From: UM-FILTER-47-13 sp964445195
GTDB taxonomy: Bacteria; Pseudomonadota; Alphaproteobacteria; Micavibrionales; Micavibrionaceae
Length of the DNA stretch: 64,000 nt
Reading direction: 5' to 3'
Assembly (NCBI GenBank): GCA_964445195.1
Contig: CAYUKA010000006.1
Location: forward strand, 36,724 to 100,723
In this document: in pieces, positions 7,838 through 15,582 of the stretch
Layout of the letters: each line of letters begins with the position of its first letter
Numbering within the stretch: the stretch's first letter is position 1
Notes under the pieces: generated by a model
The model's input: the letters and a program-made list of their open reading frames with translations, nothing else
What the model was told of the DNA's origin: nothing
Database searches by the model: none
Made by a program: the position numbers and the translations under genes

Positions 7838-7850
7838 GTTATAATGTTAC
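7838..7850. promoter_or_regulatory. GTTAYAAYGTTAC operator-like box 4
   Basis: The site reads GTTATAATGTTAC, 52 bp upstream of the ATPase start at 7786, and is identical to the core of box 2. It probably controls the head of the minus-strand run. Confidence 0.6.
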
Positions 7851-7916
7851 ACTTGCAAGCGGTATTTCACTGTTTATATGAAAATCATGAGTGGCTTATC
7901 AAGATCATGAAAGTTA

Positions 7917-7939
7917 TTGACTTATGACAATGATAAGTC
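7917..7939 (+). promoter_or_regulatory. inverted repeat and promoter-like region upstream of 7986
   Basis: GACTTAT-gacaatg-ATAAGTC (7919-7939) is a perfect 7-bp inverted repeat. It contains TATGAC, a motif also found 62-63 bp upstream of the genes at 8605 and 9578. TTGACT (7917-7922) with a 17-bp spacer to TAAAAC is a possible sigma70 promoter. Confidence 0.4.
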
Positions 7940-7985
7940 TAAAACAAGCCCATATCCATATGTCACTATAAAAGAGAGTATCACC

Positions 7986-8484
7986 ATGACGGCACCCGCC
8001 CCCCCTAAAGCCCCTGTTCGGCCACAAGGCCAGTGCATTTACGTTGCCTGAAGGGCCGCGCGCCGGTCTCAAAATCAACGCCCTGATTTTCAAGCCGGAC
8101 CGCGGGCACGTGATTACCGGCGTGCTGCCGCAAACGATTGATGCGCGGACCATTCGCCGCACTGGAGAACTGGATGTCGACTTTACGCCATTCATAGACG
8201 AAACGAATGGCGCTTGTGATCTGGAAGTCGGCGCGGATTATACGGACGAGTTGAATACGCAGATGCGTGTGGCTCTGGCTGTCGGTTGCGATGAAAGCCA
8301 CATCCCCCGCACCGCGATCGAAACCTATGACGGAACAGTTTATATCGTAGCCGAGACGGAAGAGGTGATCAATGAGCGTATAGAGACAGCCCTCGCGGCG
8401 GCTGAAATCGCCAGAATAACCGCACAAACCAATGCCGGTATGGATGCCCTGGTCAACCTCCTTGAGCCGAAGACAGCACCGTAA
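7986..8484 (+). CDS. unknown small protein, apparently frameshifted at C7 run
   Basis: The uninterrupted frame begins at a TTG (8044, MPEGPRAGLKINALIF), but coding-like sequence extends upstream to 7990 (PLKPLFGHKASAFT). The only well-placed start, ATG 7986 behind AAGAGAG, is one frame off and stops after 21 codons. Removing one C from the seven-C run at about 7999-8005 joins MTAPAP to LKPLFGHK and gives a protein of about 165 residues. It is acidic in the middle, with a helical C-terminus; I recognise no family. It heads a run of four unknown genes before dps. Confidence 0.5.
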
Positions 8485-8514
8485 ACAGGCGGCCGTTGCA
8501 ATCACGAACCGCTC

Positions 8515-8547
8515 ATAAGACGTTAAAACATTATTAACGTTTTATGA
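8515..8547. terminator. AT-rich hairpin
   Basis: CATAA-g-ACGTTAA and TTAACGT-t-TTATG form a nearly perfect stem separated by six bases, just after the gene ending at 8484. It could be a weak terminator. The right arm overlaps the TATGAC motif upstream of 8605, so it could also be an operator. Confidence 0.4.
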
Positions 8548-8604
8548 CTATTATTCTTTGGTGGCAGCCAGCGCGCTACCACATAAAAAGAGTAATAGAG
8601 GGTC

Positions 8605-8946
8605 ATGCATATCAAGCTTTTCATTTCGCAGCGCGGGCGCGTCCTTATGACCAGCGACCGCTATTTTACCAAGCCGATCGAGGTGGTGATTTTCGATGCG
8701 GCAACTTATCGCCTGGCGTTTAAATTCGAAGATGTGCCGCATGCCTTCATGCTGAACTGCCCGATCGATGATCACGTGGCCTCATTTATCATGAATACCG
8801 ATATATGCGGCCTCGGCTTTGAAATTGACGACGAGATCAAGGAAGCGGTTTACCTGCCGCTGATTACCAAGAACGCTGACCGGAAACAAGGAGCTTATCA
8901 TGGCGCTGAACGTGGACGCGACGGGCACACAGCTATTTATCAGTGA
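8605..8946 (+). CDS. unknown small protein, paralog of the 9578 gene
   Basis: A 113-residue protein. Residues 1-90 align end to end with the start of the 9578 product: MHIKLFISQRG against MNIDLLITQDG, FDAATYRLAFKFEDV against FDAETRQLTLEHANL, and NCPIDDHVASFIMNTDI against NIPIEDDIADALIWTHI. Similarity ends at ITKN. The remaining 23 or so residues (ADRKQGAYHG onwards) read through the ribosome site and start of the next gene in another frame, so the original stop may be lost. The ATG follows AGAGGGT. The fold looks beta-rich; no known family was recognised. Confidence 0.65.
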   Translation: MHIKLFISQRGRVLMTSDRYFTKPIEVVIFDAATYRLAFKFEDVPHAFMLNCPIDDHVASFIMNTDICGLGFEIDDEIKEAVYLPLITKNADRKQGAYHGAERGRDGHTAIYQ

Positions 8947-9433
8947 ACTGGGCGCCGCCGTTATCGCCCAGGCGGTGCATCACCCGGACGGCGATCCGGC
9001 ACTGAGCGTTATCGACCCGGCGCTGCTTGAAGATCCGGCGCTGGAAGCCGCCCTGGTCACAGACCCCGCGGCAGACATCGCCCCTGAAGATATCGTGATC
9101 AAAGACGGCATGAGCGCAGGCGATCTTGAAGCCCTGGCCACCGCCAAGGACAGCGAAGCCGCGACATATGACGGTAATGCGCAAACGCAAAGGGCTTTAA
9201 GATTCGGCGAGGAAAATCAGGCCAATGCCCTGGACGCCGCCGCGCAGGCCGCGCAAAAAGACGCGGAATATGACAGCCGCGAAGCCGAAGCCGAAAAGCA
9301 CGAAATCCGCGCCGCACAGGCCGATGGACGGGCCGACAAGCATATGGATGACCGCGATGCCGCGGGCGCGCAGGCTGACCAGGCCGATATGGCTGCTGCC
9401 GCAGTGCCGAAACCGCCGCCGGGCGCCGGATAA
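8900..9433 (+). CDS. unknown acidic Ala/Asp-rich protein with helical C-terminal half
   Basis: A 177-residue protein starting at MALNVDATGTQ with AAGGAG seven bases before the ATG; it overlaps the preceding frame by 47 nt. The first 70 residues are hydrophobic and acidic without a signal peptide. Residues 85-160 are rich in Ala, Glu, Asp, Gln and Lys with helix-forming periodicity, suggesting a coiled coil or long helix, and the end is proline-rich (PKPPPGAG). No family recognised. It sits between two paralogous genes, so the three may work together. Confidence 0.65.
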   Translation: MALNVDATGTQLFISELGAAVIAQAVHHPDGDPALSVIDPALLEDPALEAALVTDPAADIAPEDIVIKDGMSAGDLEALATAKDSEAATYDGNAQTQRALRFGEENQANALDAAAQAAQKDAEYDSREAEAEKHEIRAAQADGRADKHMDDRDAAGAQADQADMAAAAVPKPPPGAG

Positions 9434-9577
9434 ACAGCGCCGCCTTATAAGTTATGACAATAAAAGCTTGCCAAATAACCGGCAATGGTTTAAGACCTTG
9501 CCCCTGATACTTGATATGACTATGTTTTAATAGTCGGCGGCATATTTAAAGTATAACCCAAACTCAGAGATAGCATT

Positions 9578-10204
9578 ATGAATATTGACCTGCTCATCAC
9601 GCAGGATGGCGATATCGGCCTGGTTTGCGATGCGGCGTTCGAGAGCGCCGTGGCCGGGGCAATGTTCGATGCCGAGACAAGGCAGTTAACGCTGGAGCAC
9701 GCCAATCTCGACACGTTCGACCTGAATATCCCGATTGAAGACGACATCGCCGATGCGTTGATCTGGACCCATATCCTGCAGGTCGGGGTCATTGCGCACG
9801 ATCAGGTGCAGGACAACCAGCAGGTACCGCTGATGTTGCTCAACGATCCGCACGGCATGGAGCAGGGGCGGCCGCCCATGCGCCCGGCCAAATCCGTTAT
9901 GGCGTTCGAACGGTTCCTGAAAGCCTGCGTCGCCGGCCAGCCGGTTCACCGCGATGATCTGGGCGATGAAGATATCGCCGGTTCGGTGGTTGGCGGCCTG
10001 AACCGCGCCGTATTGCAATTCGCCCCACATCTCGCCCGCCAGCGGACGCTGGAAGCCAGCCATGACCTGAATATGAGCGGCCCGAGCGGGCCAAGCGCCC
10101 CCGGTATGGGTCTGGGCGGCGGTGGAGGCGGTGGCGGTGCTAGATCCGCCCCACCGGCCCGGCGGCAAACCGGCGCCGAAGACTATCCGGATGATGACGG
10201 CTAA
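9578..10204 (+). CDS. unknown protein: paralogous N-domain plus Gly-rich tail
   Basis: A 208-residue protein. Residues 1-90 are the same domain as the 8605 product. Residues 110-165 form a second helical segment (VMAFERFLKACVAG, then LQFAPHLARQ). The tail contains eight consecutive glycines (about 174-184) and an acidic end (EDYPDDDG). The tail looks disordered and may serve in assembly or interaction. TATGAC lies 63 bp before the ATG, as for two neighbours. It ends 71 bp before dps. No known family recognised. Confidence 0.65.
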   Translation: MNIDLLITQDGDIGLVCDAAFESAVAGAMFDAETRQLTLEHANLDTFDLNIPIEDDIADALIWTHILQVGVIAHDQVQDNQQVPLMLLNDPHGMEQGRPPMRPAKSVMAFERFLKACVAGQPVHRDDLGDEDIAGSVVGGLNRAVLQFAPHLARQRTLEASHDLNMSGPSGPSAPGMGLGGGGGGGGARSAPPARRQTGAEDYPDDDG

Positions 10205-10275
10205 ATCGTCTTGATTTCCGGGCGACAGGCCCTAAATTTAATGGCGTCGGATCACATTCATACAGGAGCTGCGCC

Positions 10276-10740
10276 ATGTCACCGCAACCTTACATCGCCA
10301 ACCAGGACATCATTAACGGCCTGACGAAGGTACTGGCCGATACGTTTGTGCTGTATTTCAAAACCCACGCCTTCCACTGGAATGTCGAGGGGCCGCACTT
10401 CAAACAGCTGCACGACCTGTTCGGCGAACAATATACCGAACTCTGGACCGTCACCGACGAGATTGCCGAGCGTATCCGGGCGCTGGATGCCTATGCACCG
10501 CTAAATCTTGCCGCCATAACGGCGCAGGCCGGCCTGCAGGAAACCGGCCAGATGCCGGATGCCGGCGAAATGATTGCCCAGCTTGCCAACGATAATGCCG
10601 AAATTGTGAGCACAATCTATCCGGTTTTGCACACCGCCCAGGAGGCCGGCGACGAAGCAACCACCGACCTGCTGATCGGCCGGGTCGAAGTTCATGAAAA
10701 AACCGCCTGGATGCTGCGCAGCATGGCGAAAAGCGCCTGA
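10276..10740 (+). CDS. dps: Dps-like DNA-protecting ferritin
   Basis: A 154-residue four-helix protein, the normal length for Dps. The start of the ferroxidase site is visible as KTHAFHWNVEGPHFKQLHDLF, followed by ELWTVTDEIAERIRALD, which supply the His, Asp and Glu ligands shared between subunits. Family members oxidise Fe(II) with peroxide and store iron, and some condense DNA. The N-terminal extension is short with few lysines, so DNA binding is not evident. ACAGGAG precedes the ATG. It follows four unknown genes on the same strand and is convergent with mltG after one base. Confidence 0.9.
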   Translation: MSPQPYIANQDIINGLTKVLADTFVLYFKTHAFHWNVEGPHFKQLHDLFGEQYTELWTVTDEIAERIRALDAYAPLNLAAITAQAGLQETGQMPDAGEMIAQLANDNAEIVSTIYPVLHTAQEAGDEATTDLLIGRVEVHEKTAWMLRSMAKSA

Positions 10741-10741
10741 G

Positions 10742-11746
10742 TTACTCCGCTGCCTGCTGCCGGCGAATCGTCCGCCACTGCGCGACGTTACGGTTATGCT
10801 CCTCCAGCGTCTTGCCAAAAGCATGCCCGCCGGTGCCGTCGGCAACGAAATAATAATACTCATGCTCTTCGGGATTCAGGACCGCCTCAAGCGACGCCCG
10901 GCCCGGATTGGCAATCGGCCCCGGTGGCAGACCGGGATATTTATAGGTATTATAGGGCGATTCGAACTGTAAGTCCTTGCGCAGCAGCCGCCGCCCCAGC
11001 GGCCCCTGCCCTTCATCCTGTATCCTGCCCTCAGTGAGCGCATAAATCACTGTCGGGTCGGTTTGCAGTTTCATCCCTTTTTCGAGCCGGTTGACGAACA
11101 CCCCGGCAACCCGCCGCCGTTCCGCCGCCACGGATGTTTCCTTTTCAACGATTGAAGCCAGGATCACAACTTCGGCTTCCGAAAGCAGCGGGCCGCCGTC
11201 AGGCCGGTCCCTGACCAGCTGGTCGAGCGTCTCCTTCATCGCCTGACGCATGCGGTCGAGCTTGGCCTGCCGATCATCGCCCCAGACATAATGATAGGTT
11301 TCCGGCAACAGGCTTCCTTCGGGCGGGATCTCGGTGATCTCACCGCGCAACCCCTCGGTGTCATTCAAAAGCTGCACGATCTGCCAGCTGGTCAGCCCTT
11401 CGGGGATCGTCAGAACCCGGCGGTAAACCGCGCCGTCCTCCAGCTTCTGTAACAGCGCCACCATCGACAGGCCGGGTTCAAACCGGTATTCCCCGGCCTT
11501 GATCGCCTTGTCGGCACCGGTCAGACGTGCCGCGCCGCGAAACAGCAGCGGTTCGGCGATAATCCCGTCAGCCGCCAGCCGGGCGCTGATCGTCGCCACG
11601 CCCTGCCCGCTTTCAACAACAAACAGCGCCGGCTCCGTGAGCGGTCCCGCCCTGGTGTATTCATGATACGCCCACAGGCCCGCCCCGGCAGCCAGTATGG
11701 CAGAGAACACAATCAAAAAACTGAAAAAGGATAAAGCCGCCCTCAT
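10742..11746 (-). CDS. mltG: endolytic murein transglycosylase MltG
   Basis: A 334-residue protein with one N-terminal membrane segment (residues 5-26), a LysM-like region (FVVESGQGVATISARL) and the YceG catalytic domain. The active-site strand VILASIVEKETSVAAERRRVAGVFVNRL contains the conserved catalytic Glu, and LQTDPTVIYAL and SPYNTYKYPGLPPGPIANPG are family signatures. MltG cuts nascent glycan strands at the inner membrane. Its start overlaps the stop of the MAPEG gene, and it ends the fatty-acid gene run, a frequent alphaproteobacterial arrangement. Confidence 0.95.
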   Translation of the reverse strand: MRAALSFFSFLIVFSAILAAGAGLWAYHEYTRAGPLTEPALFVVESGQGVATISARLAADGIIAEPLLFRGAARLTGADKAIKAGEYRFEPGLSMVALLQKLEDGAVYRRVLTIPEGLTSWQIVQLLNDTEGLRGEITEIPPEGSLLPETYHYVWGDDRQAKLDRMRQAMKETLDQLVRDRPDGGPLLSEAEVVILASIVEKETSVAAERRRVAGVFVNRLEKGMKLQTDPTVIYALTEGRIQDEGQGPLGRRLLRKDLQFESPYNTYKYPGLPPGPIANPGRASLEAVLNPEEHEYYYFVADGTGGHAFGKTLEEHNRNVAQWRTIRRQQAAE

Positions 11747-12153
11747 GAGGACAGCATTATAAACCCGTTTGCCAGCGCCGCAAAGAGCAGGATAGCAGAA
11801 CCGGTAACCAGCGAGCCAACCGTCAGGATCCCGGCGGCAAAGCGCTCACGGGTAACGCCGGCTGATTTTTTCAGACCGCGGAAATGCAGCAGGCGCGAGG
11901 CCACCAGCGCCACGCCAAACAGATGAATCAGCCAGCCGTGATGACCGTACATCATCTCGATCAGGATCATCAGGATCAGGATATAGGGCACGGTCTCGGT
12001 GAAATTGCCGTGAATGCGGATCGCCGCCTGTAATTCCTCTTGACCGCCTGTGCCCAGTCCGACCTTGTGTTTGTAGCGCAGCCTGACAATATGCAGGAAT
12101 AAAAACGCCAGCCACAGGCCAAGAACAGCGGCATAGATGGCGGTTATCATCAT
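11743..12153 (-). CDS. MAPEG-family membrane protein
   Basis: A 136-residue protein with four hydrophobic segments and the MAPEG signature RIHGNFTETVPYILI near residue 46. The family covers membrane-bound glutathione S-transferases and eicosanoid enzymes; bacterial members mostly lack a known substrate. The gene overlaps fabF upstream and mltG downstream by 4 nt each (ATGA type), so it is translated as part of that operon. Lying between lipid synthesis and cell-wall genes, it may handle lipid peroxides, but this is inference. Confidence 0.85.
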   Translation of the reverse strand: MMITAIYAAVLGLWLAFLFLHIVRLRYKHKVGLGTGGQEELQAAIRIHGNFTETVPYILILMILIEMMYGHHGWLIHLFGVALVASRLLHFRGLKKSAGVTRERFAAGILTVGSLVTGSAILLFAALANGFIMLSS

Positions 12154-13421
12154 ACCCGCCTTAAAATCAGGCTGGCATTCGTGCCGCCGAACCCGAACGA
12201 GTTGGACAGCGCCGTGGTCACGGTTTTTTCTTTCGCGGTGTGCGGCACCAGGTCAAGCCCCTGGCAATCTTCAGAAACATTATCAAGATTGAGCGTCGGC
12301 GGCAGGATACCGGTTTCCATGGCTTTAAGCGTATAAATCGCCTCTACCGCCCCGGCGGCACCGAGCAAATGCCCGATCGCCGATTTGGTCGAGGACATGG
12401 AAATGGTCTCAAGCGCGTTGCCGAACAGGCGCTTGACCGCCGTGCATTCGATCCCGTCACCGACCGGCGTCGAGGTGCCGTGCGCGTTGATATAATCGAT
12501 TCCTTCCGGATTGACGCCGCCATTACCCAGCGCCGCTTTCATCGCGCGGTAACCGCCATCGCCATCCTCGGCCGGCGAGGTCATGTGATAAGCATCACCC
12601 GACAGGCCGTAGCCCTTGACCTCGGCATAGATGTTCGCGCCGCGCTGCTTGGCGTGCTCGTATTCCTCGAGGATCACTATGCCCGCGCCCTCGGCGATGA
12701 CAAACCCGTCCCGGCCCGCATCGAACGGCCGCGACGCTTCCTGCGGCCGGTCGTTATAACCGGTCGACAATGCCCGCACAGCGGCGAAACTGGCCACGCC
12801 GAGGCGGTTTGCCGCCGCCTCCGCGCCGCCCGCAACCATGACATCGGCATCGCCCAGCGCAATCAGCCGCGCGGCATCGCCGATCGCGTGTGTGCCGGTC
12901 GCGCAGGCTGTCACCACGGAATGGTTCGGCCCTTTAAATCCGTATTTAATCGAAACATGGCCGGAGGCGAGGTTAATCAGCATCGCCGGGTTGGCAAAAG
13001 GCGAGATACGCCGGGGGCCCCGCTCATGCAGCGTGATCGAGGTATCGTACATCGTCCCCAGACCGCCGATACCGGAACCGATCATTACGCCGGTACGCTG
13101 CAGCGACTCCTCATCGTCCGGCTGCCAGCCGGCATCCGTCACGGCTTCCTGTGCCGCAGCCAGCGCAAAATGGATAAAACGATCCATTTTCTTCTGCTCT
13201 TTCGGCGGCACAAACAAATCGGCATTGAAATGACCGGGCGGCGGCGTATCCGCATCGCTTTTCGGCACATGGCCGGCAATCTGCGAGGCAATGTCCGATG
13301 CTTCAAATTCGGTGATACGGTCAATACCGCTTTCGCCCGCCGTCAGGCGCGCCCAGTTGTGGTCAACCCCGACGCCCAAAGGCGACACGACCCCCATACC
13401 GGTGACAACGACGCGTCTCAT
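12150..13421 (-). CDS. fabF: 3-oxoacyl-ACP synthase II
   Basis: A 423-residue condensing enzyme of full length. The nucleophilic Cys is in VVTACATGTHAIGDAA, the two catalytic His are in INAHGTSTPVGD and SAIGHLLGAAGA, and the glycine-rich SFGFGGTNASLI ends the fold. It elongates acyl-ACP with malonyl-ACP. It follows acpP by 60 bp and overlaps the MAPEG gene. KasI-type activity cannot be excluded, but length and context favour FabF. Confidence 0.97.
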   Translation of the reverse strand: MRRVVVTGMGVVSPLGVGVDHNWARLTAGESGIDRITEFEASDIASQIAGHVPKSDADTPPPGHFNADLFVPPKEQKKMDRFIHFALAAAQEAVTDAGWQPDDEESLQRTGVMIGSGIGGLGTMYDTSITLHERGPRRISPFANPAMLINLASGHVSIKYGFKGPNHSVVTACATGTHAIGDAARLIALGDADVMVAGGAEAAANRLGVASFAAVRALSTGYNDRPQEASRPFDAGRDGFVIAEGAGIVILEEYEHAKQRGANIYAEVKGYGLSGDAYHMTSPAEDGDGGYRAMKAALGNGGVNPEGIDYINAHGTSTPVGDGIECTAVKRLFGNALETISMSSTKSAIGHLLGAAGAVEAIYTLKAMETGILPPTLNLDNVSEDCQGLDLVPHTAKEKTVTTALSNSFGFGGTNASLILRRV

Positions 13422-13481
13422 GATAAATGTCCGAGAAACAGGGTCCCGGACGCCAGGTCAGCGCCCGGACCGCAACGGGCC

Positions 13482-13721
13482 TTATTCGGCCGCGTTGTCC
13501 TTGATGAAGGTAATGGCATCGCCGACCGTCTGGATTTTTTCGGCAGCATCATCAGGAATCTCGACGTTAAACTCTTCTTCGAACGCCATCACAAGTTCAA
13601 CCGTATCCAGCGAGTCCGCGCCCAGATCGTCAATAAAGCTGGCCTCTTCGGACACCTTGCCCTCATCAACACCCAGATGCTCAACAACGATTTTTTTCAC
13701 TCTGTCGGCAATGTCAGTCAT
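13482..13721 (-). CDS. acpP: acyl carrier protein
   Basis: A 79-residue acidic protein with the phosphopantetheine attachment serine in LGADSLDTVELVMAFEEEF (Ser about 38). It carries growing acyl chains for FabD, FabG and FabF. It sits directly before fabF in the usual order, but is separated from fabG by an unrelated 111-residue gene and a terminator, so it probably has its own promoter in the 154 bp upstream. Confidence 0.97.
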   Translation of the reverse strand: MTDIADRVKKIVVEHLGVDEGKVSEEASFIDDLGADSLDTVELVMAFEEEFNVEIPDDAAEKIQTVGDAITFIKDNAAE

Positions 13722-13875
13722 CCTTTATTCCTTACCTTTTCAGTTAACTCTTTATAACGTCGAAACGGGACTTTAAGCGGCTCGATTGTTCAAATCAAGC
13801 GATTTATCTGGCTACCATAGACGCTATTGATATTCCAGCGTTTTCAGGCCGCAAACCGCGCCAGTGTGGATAATC

Positions 13876-14211
13876 CTAAGGCTCTAAAAGCCGCAGGCCT
13901 TTATGCCATTCCGGCGCTTCAAACGGTAATGTCATTTCAAGAACATTGTTTACATTACCAAGTCCTGCTTCCTGAATCTGCCGTGCTGCATTTTCCGTGC
14001 ACGAAATATATAAAAACGGCGCCCAGGCCGGACGGCTACAAAATAAAACCTCATCACAGAGATGGTTTTCTTTTATAAAGTCCTTCACATTCTGCCAGCC
14101 CTGGCTTATAGCCTTGCGGCCAAATTCGAGCATCGGACGGGCAGCCTGTTGCGGTGTCCCGGCATAGTCCTTATCTTCAAATACATTTATAGCGATAAGA
14201 TAGCGCTTCAT
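13876..14211 (-). CDS. unknown 111-residue cytosolic protein
   Basis: The protein starts MKRYLIAINVFED behind GGGAGCG; the longer frame to 14256 adds an unlikely N-terminus. It has alternating beta and helix segments (RYLIAINVF, PMLEFGRKAISQGWQNVKDFI, DEVLFCSRPAWAPFLYISCTENAARQI), which suggests a small alpha/beta fold. No family recognised. It interrupts the fabG-acpP spacing seen in most alphaproteobacteria, and its upstream region is more AT-rich than its surroundings, so it may be a later insertion. Confidence 0.6.
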   Translation of the reverse strand: MKRYLIAINVFEDKDYAGTPQQAARPMLEFGRKAISQGWQNVKDFIKENHLCDEVLFCSRPAWAPFLYISCTENAARQIQEAGLGNVNNVLEMTLPFEAPEWHKGLRLLEP

Positions 14212-14276
14212 TTTTCGCTCCCCGTAATAATTATTTTTATAATGCAAAAGAAGCAATGCTAGACAATTCGGGGCAT

Positions 14277-14309
14277 AAAATCCATAGCCTTTTTAAGGCT
14301 ATGGATTTT
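14277..14309 (-). terminator. intrinsic terminator after fabG
   Basis: AAAATCCATAGCC and GGCTATGGATTTT form a perfect 13-bp stem around a short loop, 7 bp after the fabG stop. The A/T ends make it usable in both directions. Confidence 0.75.
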
Positions 14310-14315
14310 ACAGTA

Positions 14316-15053
14316 TCAGATCATCGCCATACCGCCATTAATATGCAATGTTTGGCCGGTCATATAGGCGCTTTCATCAGCGGCCAGATAGACAGCGGCC
14401 GCCGCGATATCGGTCGCCGCGCCCATCCGGCCCATCGGAATGGTCGCGTTGATTTTGTCTTTCTGGTCGTCAGTCAAGGCTTCTGTCATCGCCGTGGCGA
14501 TAAAGCCCGGCGCGATACAATTCACGGTGATGCCGCGGCTGGCAACCTCCGCCGCCATCGCCTTGGTCCAGCCGGCCATACCGGCCTTGGACGCACAGTA
14601 ATTGGCCTGGCCCGGATTGCCGGTCGTCCCGACAACTGAAGAAATGTTGATGATCCGCCCGAAACGGTTTTTCATCATGCCGCGCTGGACGGCACGGGCG
14701 AGACGAAACGGCGCGGTTAAATTGACATCAATCACCTGCTGCCACTCCTCGTCCTTCATGCGCATCGAGAGATTATCACGCGTCAGGCCGGCATTATTGA
14801 CCAGGATATCGATTTGCCCCAGCGCGTCTGTCGCCGCGGCCACCAGCGCATCCACGCCTGCGGCTGACGACAGATCGGCAGGCAGGATATGCGCGCGGTC
14901 GCCCAGCTCTTCGGCCAGCATTTTCAACTTGTCCTCATTACGGCCCGACAGGCCGACCACCGCGCCCTGCCGGTGCAGGGCGTAAGCAATCGCGCCGCCG
15001 ATCCCGCCGGTCGCACCCGTCACCAGCGCGGCTTTTCCCGTTAAGTCAAACAT
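14316..15053 (-). CDS. fabG: 3-oxoacyl-ACP reductase
   Basis: A 245-residue short-chain dehydrogenase with the cofactor loop TGATGGIGGAIA, the NNAG motif (VNNAGLTRDN), and the catalytic Ser and Y-x-x-x-K in NISSVVGTTGNPGQANYCASK. The C-terminal YMTGQTLHINGGMAM is typical of FabG. It performs the NADPH-dependent first reduction of each elongation cycle. It lies downstream of fabD, with a GNAT-type gene between them. Confidence 0.95.
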   Translation of the reverse strand: MFDLTGKAALVTGATGGIGGAIAYALHRQGAVVGLSGRNEDKLKMLAEELGDRAHILPADLSSAAGVDALVAAATDALGQIDILVNNAGLTRDNLSMRMKDEEWQQVIDVNLTAPFRLARAVQRGMMKNRFGRIINISSVVGTTGNPGQANYCASKAGMAGWTKAMAAEVASRGITVNCIAPGFIATAMTEALTDDQKDKINATIPMGRMGAATDIAAAAVYLAADESAYMTGQTLHINGGMAMI

Positions 15054-15077
15054 ACGCTCATCTCCTTATTTTATGTT

Positions 15078-15107
15078 CCAGAATCAGCCAGAATCAGCCA
15101 GAATCAG
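15078..15107. repeat. 3 x 10-bp tandem repeat
   Basis: CCAGAATCAG is repeated three times exactly. It covers the stop region of the acetyltransferase gene, encoding its last residues (ILADSG), and part of the spacer before fabG. Copy-number change here would alter the C-terminus. Confidence 0.8.
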
Positions 15108-15554
15108 TTTGTACCTGATCCACTCATGGCCTTCAACATAACGGCTGTAGAGTTTTTGGGCGGGCCGATTATCCTGTTCCGTTATCCATGTCAAACGGAA
15201 CATGTTCTTCTCACGGCATTCCGCAATGACGGCATCGACCAGCCTGCCGCCGCCGCCCCGGCCTCTGTGTTCCTCACTGACATAAAGATCGGACAGGTAG
15301 CATTCAGGCCGTACCGATTTTGTACAGAAATGATAGATATATTGCGCAAACCCGACCGCACCGGCCACACCGTCCGCGCGCAGGGCATAGGCATAAAGCC
15401 GGCCGTCGGCGGCAATGAACGCATTCCAGTTGGACTCAACCATCACACCTTTTACTTCTGCGCGGGCGCGGTGACCTTCATAGGCCCGCCACATCCGTTC
15501 GTAGCTGTTCCTGTCCTCAGGATCATCAGATTGGAAACGGTTCACCGTAAACAT
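15084..15554 (-). CDS. GNAT-family N-acetyltransferase
   Basis: A 156-residue protein with the acetyl-CoA loop in SEEHRGRGGGGRLVDAVIAECREK (the R-G-x-G-G-G form of Q/RxxGxG/A) and a following strand LTWITEQDNRPAQKLYSRY. The acceptor is unknown. It sits between fabD and fabG on the same strand, with gaps of about 30 bp on both sides, so it is probably co-transcribed with them. Its final codons lie in a tandem repeat. Confidence 0.85.
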   Translation of the reverse strand: MFTVNRFQSDDPEDRNSYERMWRAYEGHRARAEVKGVMVESNWNAFIAADGRLYAYALRADGVAGAVGFAQYIYHFCTKSVRPECYLSDLYVSEEHRGRGGGGRLVDAVIAECREKNMFRLTWITEQDNRPAQKLYSRYVEGHEWIRYKLILADSG

Positions 15555-15582
15555 GACTTGCCTGTCCCCCGGCCGCAGCCCT

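Noticed and set aside
12240..13757. 505-residue plus-strand open frame
   Set aside because: Shadow of fabF and acpP on the opposite strand; Arg/His-rich composition is typical of antisense of GC-rich genes.
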